Part shown: positions 11,658 through 22,718 of the stretch, piece by piece
Layout: every line of letters begins with the position of its first letter
How positions within the stretch are numbered: position 1 is the first letter of the stretch
From: Chytridium lagenaria
Taxonomy: Eukaryota > Chytridiomycota > Chytridiomycetes > Chytridiales > Chytridiaceae
Direction: 5' to 3'
Assembly (NCBI GenBank): GCA_025449115.1
Contig: JAHLKC010000147.1
Coordinates: forward strand, 34,888 to 98,887
Length of the DNA: 64,000 bases
Notes under the pieces: model-generated
The model's input: the letters and a program-made list of their open reading frames with translations, nothing else
Databases searched by the model: none
What the model was told of the DNA's origin: nothing
Translations under genes and position numbers: made by a program

Positions 11658-11690
11658 GTTTGCCGAGACCAAAAAACGATCTCGGCAAAC
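11658..11690. repeat. Inverted repeat (11-bp arms)
   Basis: GTTTGCCGAGA at 11658-11668 is the exact inverse of TCTCGGCAAAC at 11680-11690, with an 11-base loop. It shares GTTTGC with the neighbouring repeat. Confidence 0.8.
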
Positions 11691-11809
11691 TCGAAATTTT
11701 CAAATACATTTGCAGATTCTGGTCTTGCCCACGTTAAAAGCATCCCTTGTACGAAAGTGTCCGCCTTCTCAAAGATGCCGCCGGAACCCGTCACTTCCAA
11801 ACTAAAAGG

Positions 11810-12141
11810 TGTTGGGTTTCGCTCTCTTGACTCACAAGGACGCTCAGGATCACTCGCACCATTAGTCCGCGGCGTCGGGCGCACTAGAGTGCTCTGGAAT
11901 TTACGCGTCGTTAGAGTTGAGTGCGAACGCGCCCACTGGACTTCTAATTTACATTCTGGACTCATTTGAATTTCCACTTTGATTTACCTTCCTTGATTGG
12001 TTTATTTTCTTTATGCCAGTTTAATTATAACTCTACCTGTTTGGGATTGGACATTCCCTTCACCCTTTTTTCTCTTTGTTCCCGTTAAGGCTTTTGGATT
12101 TGTTTACCTTTATCTTTGGAGAACAAAACGAGTGAGTGCAC
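11810..12141 (+). repeat. Partial LTR of the copia A family
   Basis: Starts TGTTGGGTTTCGCTC and matches the first two-thirds of the LTR at 3487-3975, including CGGCGTCGGGCGC and TTTGATTTACCTTCC. It breaks off in GTGAGTGCACGC, where a pol fragment of another copia family begins. Confidence 0.85.
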
Positions 12142-13243
12142 GCAACAGGCAGCAGCTTACCTCATTAACCGTTCCCCAATCCGTACAAATGAAGTGACGC
12201 TACACAGCTTGAAACATTCGCCGGAGTCAAACCGGCCTTGTCGAGATTGAGGGGGGTGTGGATGCTTAGCACTTGTTTTGATTCCCAAGCAGCAGCGGAA
12301 AAAAGGGCGATTTTAACGCGCGACACTGCGCTCCTGTTGGGTATGAACCGTTGGGTTACGCCTGTGGGATTTGGAAACAAACAAGCTGGTCAGAAGCAAA
12401 TCCGTCATCTTTAACGAAGGGGTGATGGTTGCTGAATCAGAGAAGGGAGATTCAAAAGTTTGAAGGGGAGGTTCAAGAGTGGAAAGCCGACTTGGTTTTA
12501 CCTGATTATTCCACAGACTCGTCAAGCTCTGGTGGAAGCAAAGCGGATACGGCAGTGGATGATGAGGAATCTGAAGATGATGAAGATGATAATGTTAGTT
12601 ATTGTAGGGGTTACGGGGCTCAAATGTAATAAAATATAATGAATTAATAAAGAGAATTAAACTATAAAATGGTGATGGAGTCTCCAGAGGTAACTTAAAC
12701 CTACTTACGATGAAACTTCCATGTATTAATATTAACTACTTTTCGCAATACATGTAGGAGATGGGGATTTACACCAGAACTCATGATCCGTAAATCCCTC
12801 CTTTTACGTGTCATAAACTAAACATGAAATAATAAAGTTAAGTGATTAACGCATCCTCACATGGAATGAGGAGCTCAATAAACTGATCAAATCAAAACTT
12901 AAAATAACGCGTAAACACATAAGGTTTGAGGAAAAATAACTTAGACAAAAAAAACGAATGTGGGTGAGAAAACAAAATAGAAAGATGAATAAACCCAACA
13001 GTTATCACACTCCTGACCGCGGCGAATTTGAAGAAGAAGATAGAGAGAACCCGCTCACCTACTGTTCGACGTTCTGGTGGTCGTCGCGTACCAAACTTCC
13101 GTGAAGACCTGGATGAACCACACGAGACATCTCTTCGAAGATCAACACAAAACAAGAAGAAACCTGGAGACTTTTGGACGGTCAAGCCATCGGCAAAACG
13201 CCATCGGAGACGCGTATACTCACGCGTTAAACTCTCCATTACA
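12142..13243 (+). pseudogene. Truncated copia pol fragment (integrase end and linker), interrupted by a solo LTR
   Basis: Corresponds to integrase residues from AAYLINR through the KQQRKK, GYEPLGYR-like and acidic linker region, then VPNFREDLDEP-like sequence. A solo LTR (12603-13000) interrupts it; removing that LTR and one target copy rejoins GTTAGTTATCACAC as in the related elements. It ends at 13243 against the 5' LTR of element I. Frameshifts abound. Confidence 0.85.
12603..13000 (-). repeat. Solo LTR (E/K/J family) with target duplication GTTAT
   Basis: TGTAGGGG...CCCAACA, 398 bp, - orientation, no internal region. GTTAT occurs at 12598-12602 and again at 13001-13005. This proves insertion into the older pol fragment followed by LTR-LTR deletion. 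Confidence 0.95.
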
Positions 13244-13600
13244 TGTTGGGTTTCATCTTTCTATTTGTTTACTCACCCGCATTTAAATTTGTCTAAGTCT
13301 TTTGTTGCCCGTCTAAATTCTTGCCTTCATTACTTAGTTAAATATTGTCAGTTTGATATGTTCCAAACCCAGCCCGTAGTTTATTTATTATGTTTTGGGA
13401 CAATGAGGGATGCAACAGTCAGAAGACCTTAAGGCTAGGAGTGCACCCACATATCATAATGTATTGTTTTAAGCTATAATAATATAAGTTAGTTGTCATC
13501 AGTATTAACTAGTCGTCACCTCTGGAGTCCTTGTTTACCAGTTCATTGTATATTTATTAAGCTTATTACTATAATTACAAAGAGCCCCGTAACCCCTACA
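13244..13600 (+). repeat. 5' LTR of element I/D
   Basis: TGTTGGGTTTCATC...CCCCTACA, 357 bp. Same family as the LTR at 4062-4425 over its whole length and unlike the E/K/J LTRs. Confidence 0.92.
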
Positions 13601-13748
13601 AGTGGTAGCACTTCGGCTGGTTGGAAGAAGGAGTGAACAATCCATTTGAGGACTAAGGAGTAGAGAACAGCAGAGAAGAGTGTGAGCATTGCAAGAAAGA
13701 AAGAATCAGTCCCAAGGCACCAAAGAAAGTAACCAGTCAACACGAAAG

Positions 13749-16700
13749 ATGACGAAAGAAAAGGACGACAAACCTGTGATGTTTGATGGCACACAGTTCC
13801 ACATCTGGAAGTACCGCATGGTCGGTACCTCAAAGGCAAGGGCCTTTGGAAGATTGTGGATAAGGGCTGGACGCCCTATGCAGTCGTTGACACGCCTACA
13901 AACGCCGAGAAGAAAACTAGGTTAGAAGAGGAAGACCTGGATATGAAAGCAAAAGCGAGAATTGAATCAAGAGTGCATGATATCATCTTACCGCTAATCC
14001 AGGATGAAATAACGGCGAAAGCAACTTGGGATAAAATTGTCGAGACCTATGAGAGAAAGGCTCAGACAAACAGAAACGCGATTAGAAGAAAGCTCACCAA
14101 CTTGAAGATGAAAGAAGAGGACGACTTAAAGACTTACATTGCAGAGATCTCGTCAACAATCCAGCAACTAAAGGCTGCGGGGGAGGACACTGGAACCCCG
14201 CAGCACATCTCTATCCTTCTGACCACCCTACCAGAAGCGTATGATATTATCGTAAATCTCCTCGAGAACGACCAAAGCAGAGAATGACTATGCCTATGTG
14301 GTGGGAAAACTGTTAGATCATGAGAAAATTAAGAAAGAAAAAGGAGAACAGAGGACAGGTGCTCAAGCTCATGCTGCAGGGAGACATAACAATCAGCAGG
14401 CAACGCGGAGGTGAAGACCGCGAATGTTTCAATTGTGGTCGAAGAGGACACCTGGCTAGAGATTGCTGGGGTGCTAGACGAAACATCGAAAATAGATACG
14501 ATGGAAACAACGAACCTCAAGCTCAACCAGCAGCAGCTGGAAGAGGTCATTTCCGTGGACGAGGACGTGGTGGATTCCGTGGTCGGAGGCCGCGGAAGAG
14601 GTGGTCGAGGCCGTGGTGGTTGGAACCGTGGCCCTAATGCAAACGTAGCGAATCAGAACAACAATCAAAACAACAACAACAACGGAGGGAATCCAGTAGT
14701 GTTCGTTGCCGCAGTGCCAACAGTCAACATGACTGGGGATGGCATGCTGCAAGCGAGAGACACTAGATGGATGTTAGATTCAGGAGCTACTCACCATATG
14801 ACGTTTCAACGCAACATCCTGTCAAACTACCGATCCATTCAGTGCAACATCAGCACGGCGGACAGCCAGAGCGAGCTGGAATCGAAAGGGGTCGGAGACT
14901 GTGAAGTAAAGATTAGAATTGGGGAAGAACAGGAACGCTAATACTGAAGAATGTGTTATATGTACCGAACATCGGACGGAACCTATCTCGCTTGGGATGG
15001 CGAGGAAGAAAGAACTGGACATCTTTCCAAAAGATGATGGCTATGATCTGAAACCGAAGAAAGGACCATCAGCACAAGCGCTAGCAACATTCACATACAG
15101 CAGCAAGGAAAACCTCATTTACCTTGATCAACGTCGGAGTCTAAACCCAGCACCTCCGTTGCAAAGGCTGGGAAGCCACTATCGCCACATCAGTGGCACC
15201 TGAGGATGGGTCATCTAGGAAAGAAGAGTGTGAAGAAGTTAGTGAAGGTTGCAAAGGGAGTCAACATGACAGATGAAGAGGACACTCACCTTTGCGAAGG
15301 GTGTGTTGATGGAAAGATTGTTGGGTTTTACATCTTCACTTATATTCACGTGTTAGTTTTCGCTATTATGTTGGTTAATGACTCTTGGTCTTTCTACTGT
15401 TTGTTTAGTTACTTGGTTTTTGTTCTTCGTGTTATTCTCCATGTCATCGACTGTGCGGGAACTGTGCTGCGACTGTGCAGGCACAGTGATGACAACAGCG
15501 GCTTTGCCGACTGTGCTACGACTGTGCCGACTGTGCCAGCTCTTAGTATAAGAACTCAAGGTTTTCCAATGTAATAAAATAAGTGATCATATATATACAT
15601 TTGTCTTTATTGAGCTCTAAGTACGCGTCAGGATCCAACAAAGATGACGAGAGTTTCATTCCCTGACAAACCCGACGAAATCAAAGCTAAAGAACCTCTT
15701 GAATGGATTCACGTCGATATTGTCGGCCCTATGAAGAATGCGTCAAACGGCGGCGCAAGATACTTTCTCACAATCGTGGACAGCGCCACAAACTACGTGA
15801 CCGTGTATCTGTGCAAGCAGAAGAGCGAGTCAGTAAAGTTATTAAGAGTTTTAAAGAAGAAGCCGAAAAGCGCATCAAGCAGAAATTGAAAGAGATTGTG
15901 GCGGACAACGGTGGGGAGTTCAACAACAAAATTATGAAGGATTGGTGTTTGGAGCATGGAGTACGACTCACCTTCACCATGCCGTACACACCGCAGCAGA
16001 ACGGTGTTGCTGAGAGGATGAACAGGAGCTTGAACGAGCGATCTAAGAGCATGTTAAGCTCATCAAAACTGGAAACGAGATTTTGGGGAGAAGCTGTGAT
16101 GGCTGCAGCTTACCTTATCAATAGATTGCCTACGCGCACCAACGAAGAAGACGCCACGCCACTTGAGAAATTTGCCGGAGTCAAGCCTGATCTCTCGAGG
16201 TTGCGTGTCTGGGGATGCCTCGCGCTTGTCTTGATCCCAAAGCAGCAGAGAAAGAAAGGCGACTTTAACGCTCGCCGCTGCGTGCTTGTGGGATATGAAC
16301 CGCTTGGATACCGCCTGTGGGACTTGCAAGCAAATAAGCTGGTTAGAAGCAAGTCTGTTATTTTTGATGAAGGAGTTTTTGGGGGGAAGAGAAGAGAGAG
16401 ACAGAAGTTTGAAGGGATGTATCAGAATGGAAGAGTGATCTGGACTTACCAGATTACAACACGGATTCGGCAAGTTCTGACGGAAGCGAGGGCGAAACCG
16501 CTGTAGATGACAACTCCGATGAAGAGGAAGATGATAATGTTAGTTATCACACACCTGATCGTGAAGACTACAACGAAGAAGATAGAGAAGAACCACGTCA
16601 CCTACGGTTCGTCGATCAGTGGAAGAAGAGTGCCAAATTTCCGTGAAGACCTGGATGAACCGTACGAAACATCCCTTCGAAGGTCAACAAGGAACAAGAA

Positions 16701-17228
16701 GAAACCTGGAGAGTTTTGGACGGTTAAGCCATCCGCCAACACCGCATCATGGGAAGAAGATGATGATGAGCCAAAAACTTACTTAGAAGCGATGCAGAGG
16801 AAGGAGAAGGATGAATGGAGGAAAGCAATGAAGAGGAGATGAAGAGCTTGGTCGAGATGGGGACTTGGAGGCTGGTGCCCCGACCAAAAGACAAGAAAAT
16901 AATTAAATCTGGATGGGTGTACAAAACTAAGCGCGATGAGTTGGGTAATTTGGACAATGTTGACGATATCATTGAAGCGTCAACAAGCAAGGAGGAACTG
17001 GACAGATCGGAGAGAAGATTTATGAGACGTTACCTTTGAACACGAGCTGCAAGTTTTCGATACGTATTGGGCTGGCAGTGTCGCTATGATCGTGTGAAAG
17101 GGAAGATTGTGGTGTTCCAGCAGAGATACATCGAAACGATGGGTCATAAGCTGGAATTACCGAAACCCTTTTGCATTACACGCCAATGGACACTGTGAAA
17201 AGCTGTTGAAGACAATGGAAGGCGAGAT
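13749..17228 (+). pseudogene. Copia I gag-pol (interrupted)
   Basis: Gag starts MTKEKDDKPVMFDGTQFHIW. The zinc knuckle is CFNCGRRGHLARDC (about 14427-14468). Protease DSGATHHMT is near 14780. Integrase shows HVDIVGP, VADNGGEF and NGVAERMNRS (15700-16030). The linker has VPNFREDLDEPYE. Beyond 16930 the RT is damaged: the conserved block before VDDIIEAS is deleted, so GNLD runs directly into NVDDIIEAS near 16960. Frames shift near 13830, 14285, 14940, 15130, 15840 and 16840. The RT tail resumes at 22116-22287. Confidence 0.88.
15319..15640 (+). repeat. Solo LTR of a third copia family, target duplication AAGAT
   Basis: TGTTGGGTTTTACATC...GGATCCAACA, 322 bp, with perfect 6-bp inverted ends TGTTGG/CCAACA. 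AAGAT stands at 15314-15318 and 15641-15645. Inside, at about 15448-15540, GACTGTGC-type units recur at least five times. One ACGCGT lies near 15624. No internal region is present. Confidence 0.93.
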
Positions 17229-17626
17229 TGTAGGGGTTACGGGGCTCAATTGTAATTAAATATAATGAATTAATAAAGAGAATTACTATAAAGAATGGTG
17301 ATGGAGTCTCCAGCGGTGACAGGGAGGTAATTACTACGAAACTTCCATATATTAATTTAACTACTTTTCGCAATACATGTAGAGGTGGGGATTTACATCA
17401 GAACTCATGATCCGTAAATCCCTCCAAATTACGTATCATAAATTAAACATAAAATAATAAAGTTTAAGGGATTAACGCATCCTCAAATGGAATGAGGAGC
17501 TCAATAAAACTGATCAACTCAAAAACTTAAATAACGCGTAAACGAATAGGTTCGGGGGAAAAATAATTTAGACAAATAACGAATGTGGGTGAGTGAAACA
17601 AAATAGAAAGATGAATAAACCCAACA
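17229..17626 (-). repeat. 3' LTR of copia J
   Basis: TGTAGGGG...CCCAACA as read on +, 398 bp. It has the GACAGGGAGG variant also seen in the 5' LTR of E. The polypurine tract beside it reads AGTGAGGGGGGAA on the - strand. Confidence 0.93.
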
Positions 17627-17655
17627 TTCCCCCCTCACTTTCTAACCTTGCAGTT

Positions 17656-20600
17656 TTAATCAACCACTTTAACCATCCCAAACTTTGCTCGTAATTCTTC
17701 AAACTTCGTTCGAGGCAAAGCTTTCGTAAACAGGTCTGCAGGTTGCTCCTTCGTGTTCAGGTACTCCACGCGTATTTTCTTCGCGTTAACCTATCTCGTA
17801 TGACGTGGAACCTTCTATCCACGTGTCGCGAACTTTGCGATATTATCGGCGTGCTTGCGAGGGAATTTGCCGTCGTGTTGTCGCCGTAAATCACCGGAGG
17901 GTCATTAAACGTATAACCCAACTCCCCCAGAAGTTGGCTGACCCAATCATATGTGACAATGCTTCACTAAGTGAAACATATTCAGCTTCGCGGTAGACTG
18001 AGCCGTCGTCGCTTGCTTTTTCGTTCCCCACACCACAGCTCCCCCGTTCAAAGTGATTACAAAACCACTTGTTGACTTCATGTCGTCCGGATCAGTTTCC
18101 CATGTCTGCGTCTGCATATCCCAACCAATTCCAGCTTGTCCTTTCGAGTATACTGAATTCCCAACTGCTTCGTTTGCTGTAAGTATCCACACGTTCGGTA
18201 AAGCGCATCCCAATGCGCAGGGTAAGGGTTTCTTGAAATCTAGCACTCATTCCAGGCGAATGCTATATCAGGTCTTGTCCCGATCATCGCATGCATCAAG
18301 GATCCAGTGTACTGTCGGTATCCTTGATTCTTCTCTTGTTTTCGTTATCTCCCCTCCATGTTCTTCAGGAGTTTCTTACGGCGTCCATTGGGGTATAGTG
18401 TAAAAGGTTTTCGGTATTCCAGCTTTTGACCCATCGTTTCAATGTATCTCTGCTGGAACACCACAATCTTCCCTTTTACACGATCATAGCGACATTGCCA
18501 CCCCAGGACATATCGAAAACTTGAAGCTCTCGTACTTCGGTAACGTCTCATGAACCGTTTTTCTGATCGGTCTAATTCCTCCTTGCTCGTCGACGCTTCT
18601 ATGATATCATCAACGTAGACGCCCTTCAAGGTGAGGTCCTTGCCGTTTCGCTTGTAGTAAAGGCACGGATCCGCCGCAGAGCGAGTAAACTTCTCCTCGT
18701 CGACTTGGAACGTGTTCAAGTCGGTGTTGAAACACATTGGTGCTTGAACGAGTCCGTAGAGGCTCTTCATGCACAGGCACACCCAGTCTTCTTTCCCTTC
18801 AACGACGAATCCTTCTGGTTGTTCGATATAGATCTCATGATCTTCAAGCTTGCCATTCAAGAACGCGGTTTTGACGTCGTATTGTCAAATCTCCATGTTT
18901 TCTTGACAAGCGACCGCAAGCATCACTCTCAGTGTTTTTGCTTGATGACAGGTGCGAACTTCTTGTCATAGTTGATTCCTTGTTTTTGCGAATAACCTTT
19001 AGCGACAAATCTAGCTTTGCGTTTGTCGAGATTTCCCAGCTCATCTCGCTTTGTTCTGTACACCCATCCTGATTTAATAATCTTTCTCCCTTTAGGTCGG
19101 GGAACCAACTTCCATGTTCCCATCTCAACCAAACTCTTCATTTCCTCCTCCATCGCTTTCCTCCACTCGTCCTTCTCCTTCCTACCCATCGCTTCCTGGT
19201 AGGTCTTTGGTTCGTCGTCATCTTCTAACGAAGCCGTGTTTGCTGATGGTCTAACCGTCCAAAACTCTCTGGGCTTCTTCTTGTTCCGTGATGACCTTCG
19301 AAGGGATGTTTCGTATGGCTCATCCAGGTCTTCACGGAAGTTTGGAACTCTTCTTCCACCAGATTGACGAACCGTAGGTGAGTGAGGTTCCTCTCTTTCT
19401 TCATCTTCATCGTCGTCGCGATCAGGTGTATGATAACTACATTATCATCTTCGTCATCTTCAGGCTCTTCGTCGTTTACCGCAGTATCAATTTCACTTCC
19501 ACCAGAGCTTGACGAGTCTGTAGAGTAATCCGGTAAGTCTAGGTCGTTCTTCCACTCTTGAACCTCCCCTTCAAACTTTGATTCTCCCTTTCTGCTTCTG
19601 CCGCCATTACTCCCTCGTTAAAAATCACTGACTTGCTTCTTATCAACTTATTTGTTTGCAAATCCCACAGGCGATAGCCCAGCGGCTCATACCCAATGAG
19701 AGCACACCGTCGTGCGTTGAAATCTCCCTTTTTTCGTTGCTGCTTGGGTATCAATACGAGTGCCAGGCAACCCCAACCACGAAGTCTTGACAAGTCAGGT
19801 TTCACTCCGGCGAATCTCTCAAGCGGTGTTGCATCTTGTTCGTTCGTTCGGGTTGGTGATCGGTTAATGAGGTAAGCTGCAGCCATCACGGCTTCACCCC
19901 AAAAACGCGTTTCGAGTTTTGAAGAACTTAACATGCTTTTAGACCTCTCGTTCAAGGTCCTGTTCATACGTTCGGCAACACCGTTCTGTTGCGGTGTGTA
20001 CGGCATGTTGAAGGTAAGTCGAATCCCATGCTCTAAACACCAATCCTTCATTGGTTTGTTGTTGAATTCGCCGCCGTTGTCTGCCACGATTTCAATGAGC
20101 TTCCTTTTGATTTTCTTCTCGGCTTCTTCTTTAAAACTTTTGATGAACTTGAACGACTCATTCTTCTTCTTGCACAGGTAAACGGTAACGTAGTTTGTCG
20201 CGCTGTCGACGATGGTGAGGAAGTAACGTGCGCCACCGTTTGACGCGGTCTTCATAGGTCCAACGATATCGACGTGGATTTTCTCGAGAGGGTCCTTGGC
20301 TTTCAACTCGTCGGGTTTGTCAGGAAATGATGTCCTTGTCATTTTCCCATCAACACAACCCTCACAAAGGTAAGTGTCATCTTCATCGTCATCTTGACCC
20401 CCTTCGCTACCTTCATTAACTTCTTCACTCCCTTCTTTCCTAGATGACCCATCCACAAGTGCCACTGGTGCGGTGTCAGAGGCTTCTCGGCCTTTGCTGA
20501 GGCGGTGCTTGGCTTGAATTCGATGACTTGATCAAGGTAAATGAGATTCTCTTTGCTGCTGTAGGTGAACGTTGCAAGTGCTTGCGCTGACGGTTCTTTC

Positions 20601-21595
20601 TTTGGTTTAAGGTCGTATCCGTCATCCTTCGGAAATATGTCAAGATCCTTCTTTCTCGCCATCCCAAGTGAGATCAGGTTCCGTCCGATGTTTGGTACGT
20701 ATAAAACGTTCTTGAGTATTAACGTTCCTGTTCTTTCGCCGTTTCTAATCTTCACTTCACAGTCACCTACTCCACGGGATTCAAGGTTGCTGTTGTTGTT
20801 GGCAGTGCTGATGTTGCACTGAATGGAGCGGTAGTTCGACAGGATGTGGCGCTGGAACGTCATGTGGTGAGTGGCTCCAGAGTCTAACATCCATCTGGTG
20901 TCTCTAGTCTGCGGACCGCCTTCCGAGCTCATGTTGACGTAGGTACAGCTGCAACGAATACCACAGGGTTTCCTCCGTTGTTGTTGTTCTGATTGTTGTT
21001 TTGGTTTGCCAGGTTTGCATTAGGTCCTCGATTCCAACCACCTCGGCCTCGACCTCCTCTTCCGCGTCCTCCTCGACCACGGAAACCCCCGCGTCCTCTT
21101 CCACGGAAAAAGCCTCTTCCTGCAGCCGCAGGTTGAGCTTGAGGTTCGTTGTCTCTTTCATTTCTGTTGTCGTTATTTCTTCTCGCGCTCCAGCAGTATC
21201 TTGCTAAGTGACCTTTCTTTCCGCAATTGTAGCATCTTCAAGTTCGTGAGTTTGCGTCTAATCGCGTTTCTGTTCGTCTGAGCCTTTCTCTCATAGGTTT
21301 CGATGATTTTATCCCATGTCGCCTTTGCCGTAGATTCATCCTGGATTAGCGGTAAGATGATATCATGAACTCTTGATTCAATTCTCGCTTTTGCTTTCAT
21401 GTCCAGGTCTTCTTCTTCTAACCTAGTCTTCTTTTCGGCATTTGTAGGCGTGTCAACGACTGCATAGGGCGTCCACCCTTTCTCGACGATCTTCCAAAGG
21501 CCTTTGCCTTTCAAGTACCCGATCATGCGGTACTTCCAGACGTGGAACTGTGTCCCATCAAACATCACAGGTTTGTCGTCTTTCTCTTTCGTCAT
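17656..21595 (-). pseudogene. Copia J gag-pol with internal gag deletion
   Basis: Gag begins MTKEKDDKPVMFDGTQFHVW at 21595. Just before the zinc knuckle, 332 bp present in K (26308-26639) are missing. The junction is GTAGCAT|CTTCAAG with a 3-bp CAT microhomology, and 332 is not a multiple of three. Protease DSGATHHMT (near 20880), an open integrase with VADNGGEF and NGVAERMNRT (19900-20300), RT YVDDIIEA (near 18600) and RNase H to KFGMVKVVD follow, with several frameshifts. Confidence 0.9.
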
Positions 21596-21713
21596 CTTTC
21601 TCGTGTTGACAGCTTTCTTTCTTTCTTGGGATAAACGCTCTTTTCTCTTTTACTCTTTGGCCCTCAAATGGATCGATTCACTCCTCCTTCCAACCAGGTG
21701 AAGTGCTACCACT

Positions 21714-22115
21714 TGTAGGGGTTACGGGGCTCAATTGTAATTAAAATAGAATGAATTAATAAAGAGAATTATACTATAAAGAATGGTGATGGAGTCTCCA
21801 GCGGTGACAGGGAGGTAATTACTACGAAACTTCCATATATTGATTCTAACTACTTTTCGCAATACATGTAGAAAGTGGGGATTTACATCAGAACTCATGA
21901 TCCGTAAATCCCTCCAAATTACGTATCATAAATTAAACATAAAATAATAAAGTTAAGGGATTAACGCATCCTCAAATGGAATGAGGAGCTCAATAAACTG
22001 ATCAACTCAAAAACTTAAATAACGCGTAAACGAATAGGTTCGGGGGAAAAATAACTTAGACAAAATAACGAATGTGGGTGAGTGAAACAAAATAGAAAGA
22101 TGAATAAACCCAACA
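21714..22115 (-). repeat. 5' LTR of copia J
   Basis: 402 bp, TGTAGGGG...CCCAACA, followed on the right by the target copy GAGAT. Confidence 0.94.
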
Positions 22116-22287
22116 GAGATAACTAAAACAAACGAGAAGGGACAAGGATACCGACAGTATACCGGATCGTTGATGCACGCTATGATTGGGACGCGACCAG
22201 ATATCGCGTTTGCACTGGGAATGGCGGCTAGATTTCAAGAAAATCCTTACCCATCACATTGGGACGCGCTTTACCGCACTTGTGGAT

Positions 22288-22687
22288 TGTAGGGGTTACG
22301 GGGCTCAATTGTAATTAAATTATAAATATTAATAAAGGGAATTAATCTATAAAGAATAGTGATGGAGTCTCCAGCGGTGACAGAGATGTAATTACTACGA
22401 AACTTCCATGTATTAATGTTAACTACTTCTCGCAATACATGTAGAGGGTGGGGATTTACACCAGAACTCATGACCCGTAAATCCCTCCAATTACGTATCA
22501 TAAATAAAACATAAAGTAATAAGGTTAAGGGATTAACGCTTCCTCAAATGGAATGAGGAGCTCAATAAACTGATCAACTCAAAACTTAAAATAACGCGTA
22601 AACAAATAGGTTCGGGGGAAAAATAACTTAGACAAAATAACGAATGTGGGTGAGTGAAACAAAATAGAAAGATGAATAAACCCAACA
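22288..22687 (-). repeat. 3' LTR of copia K
   Basis: 400 bp, TGTAGGGG...CCCAACA; carries the ACAGAGATG variant. It abuts element I RT sequence ending TGGAT. Confidence 0.94.
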
Positions 22688-22718
22688 TTCTCCCCCTCAG
22701 CTTTCTAACCTTGCAGTT

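Larger units (their letters stand above)
11549..11809. other. Unassigned segment with two stem-loops
   Basis: No coding or transposon similarity is recognised. It holds two perfect inverted repeats, described next, between a copia RNase H fragment and an LTR fragment. Confidence 0.5.
17229..22115 (-). mobile_element. Copia element J nested in element I, target duplication GAGAT
   Basis: LTRs at 17229-17626 and 21714-22115. GAGAT occurs at 17224-17228 and 22116-22120, and the pol of element I is continuous across it once J is removed. J is 4887 bp, shorter than E and K mainly through a 332-bp gag deletion. Confidence 0.95.
13244..22287 (+). mobile_element. Copia element I (right piece of I/D), carrying three later insertions
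   Basis: 5' LTR 13244-13600, primer site TGGTAGCACTTC, gag, protease, integrase, part of RT. It is interrupted by a solo LTR (15319-15640) and by complete element J (17229-22115). It resumes at 22116-22287 in the RT thumb (GTRPDIAFALGM region) and then stops where K begins. The missing RNase H and 3' LTR are the D piece at 4062-4991. Confidence 0.88.

Noticed and set aside
15448..15540. CRISPR-like array from the GACTGTGC repeats
   Set aside because: Units are about 8 bp with irregular spacing inside a eukaryotic LTR; no leader or cas genes.
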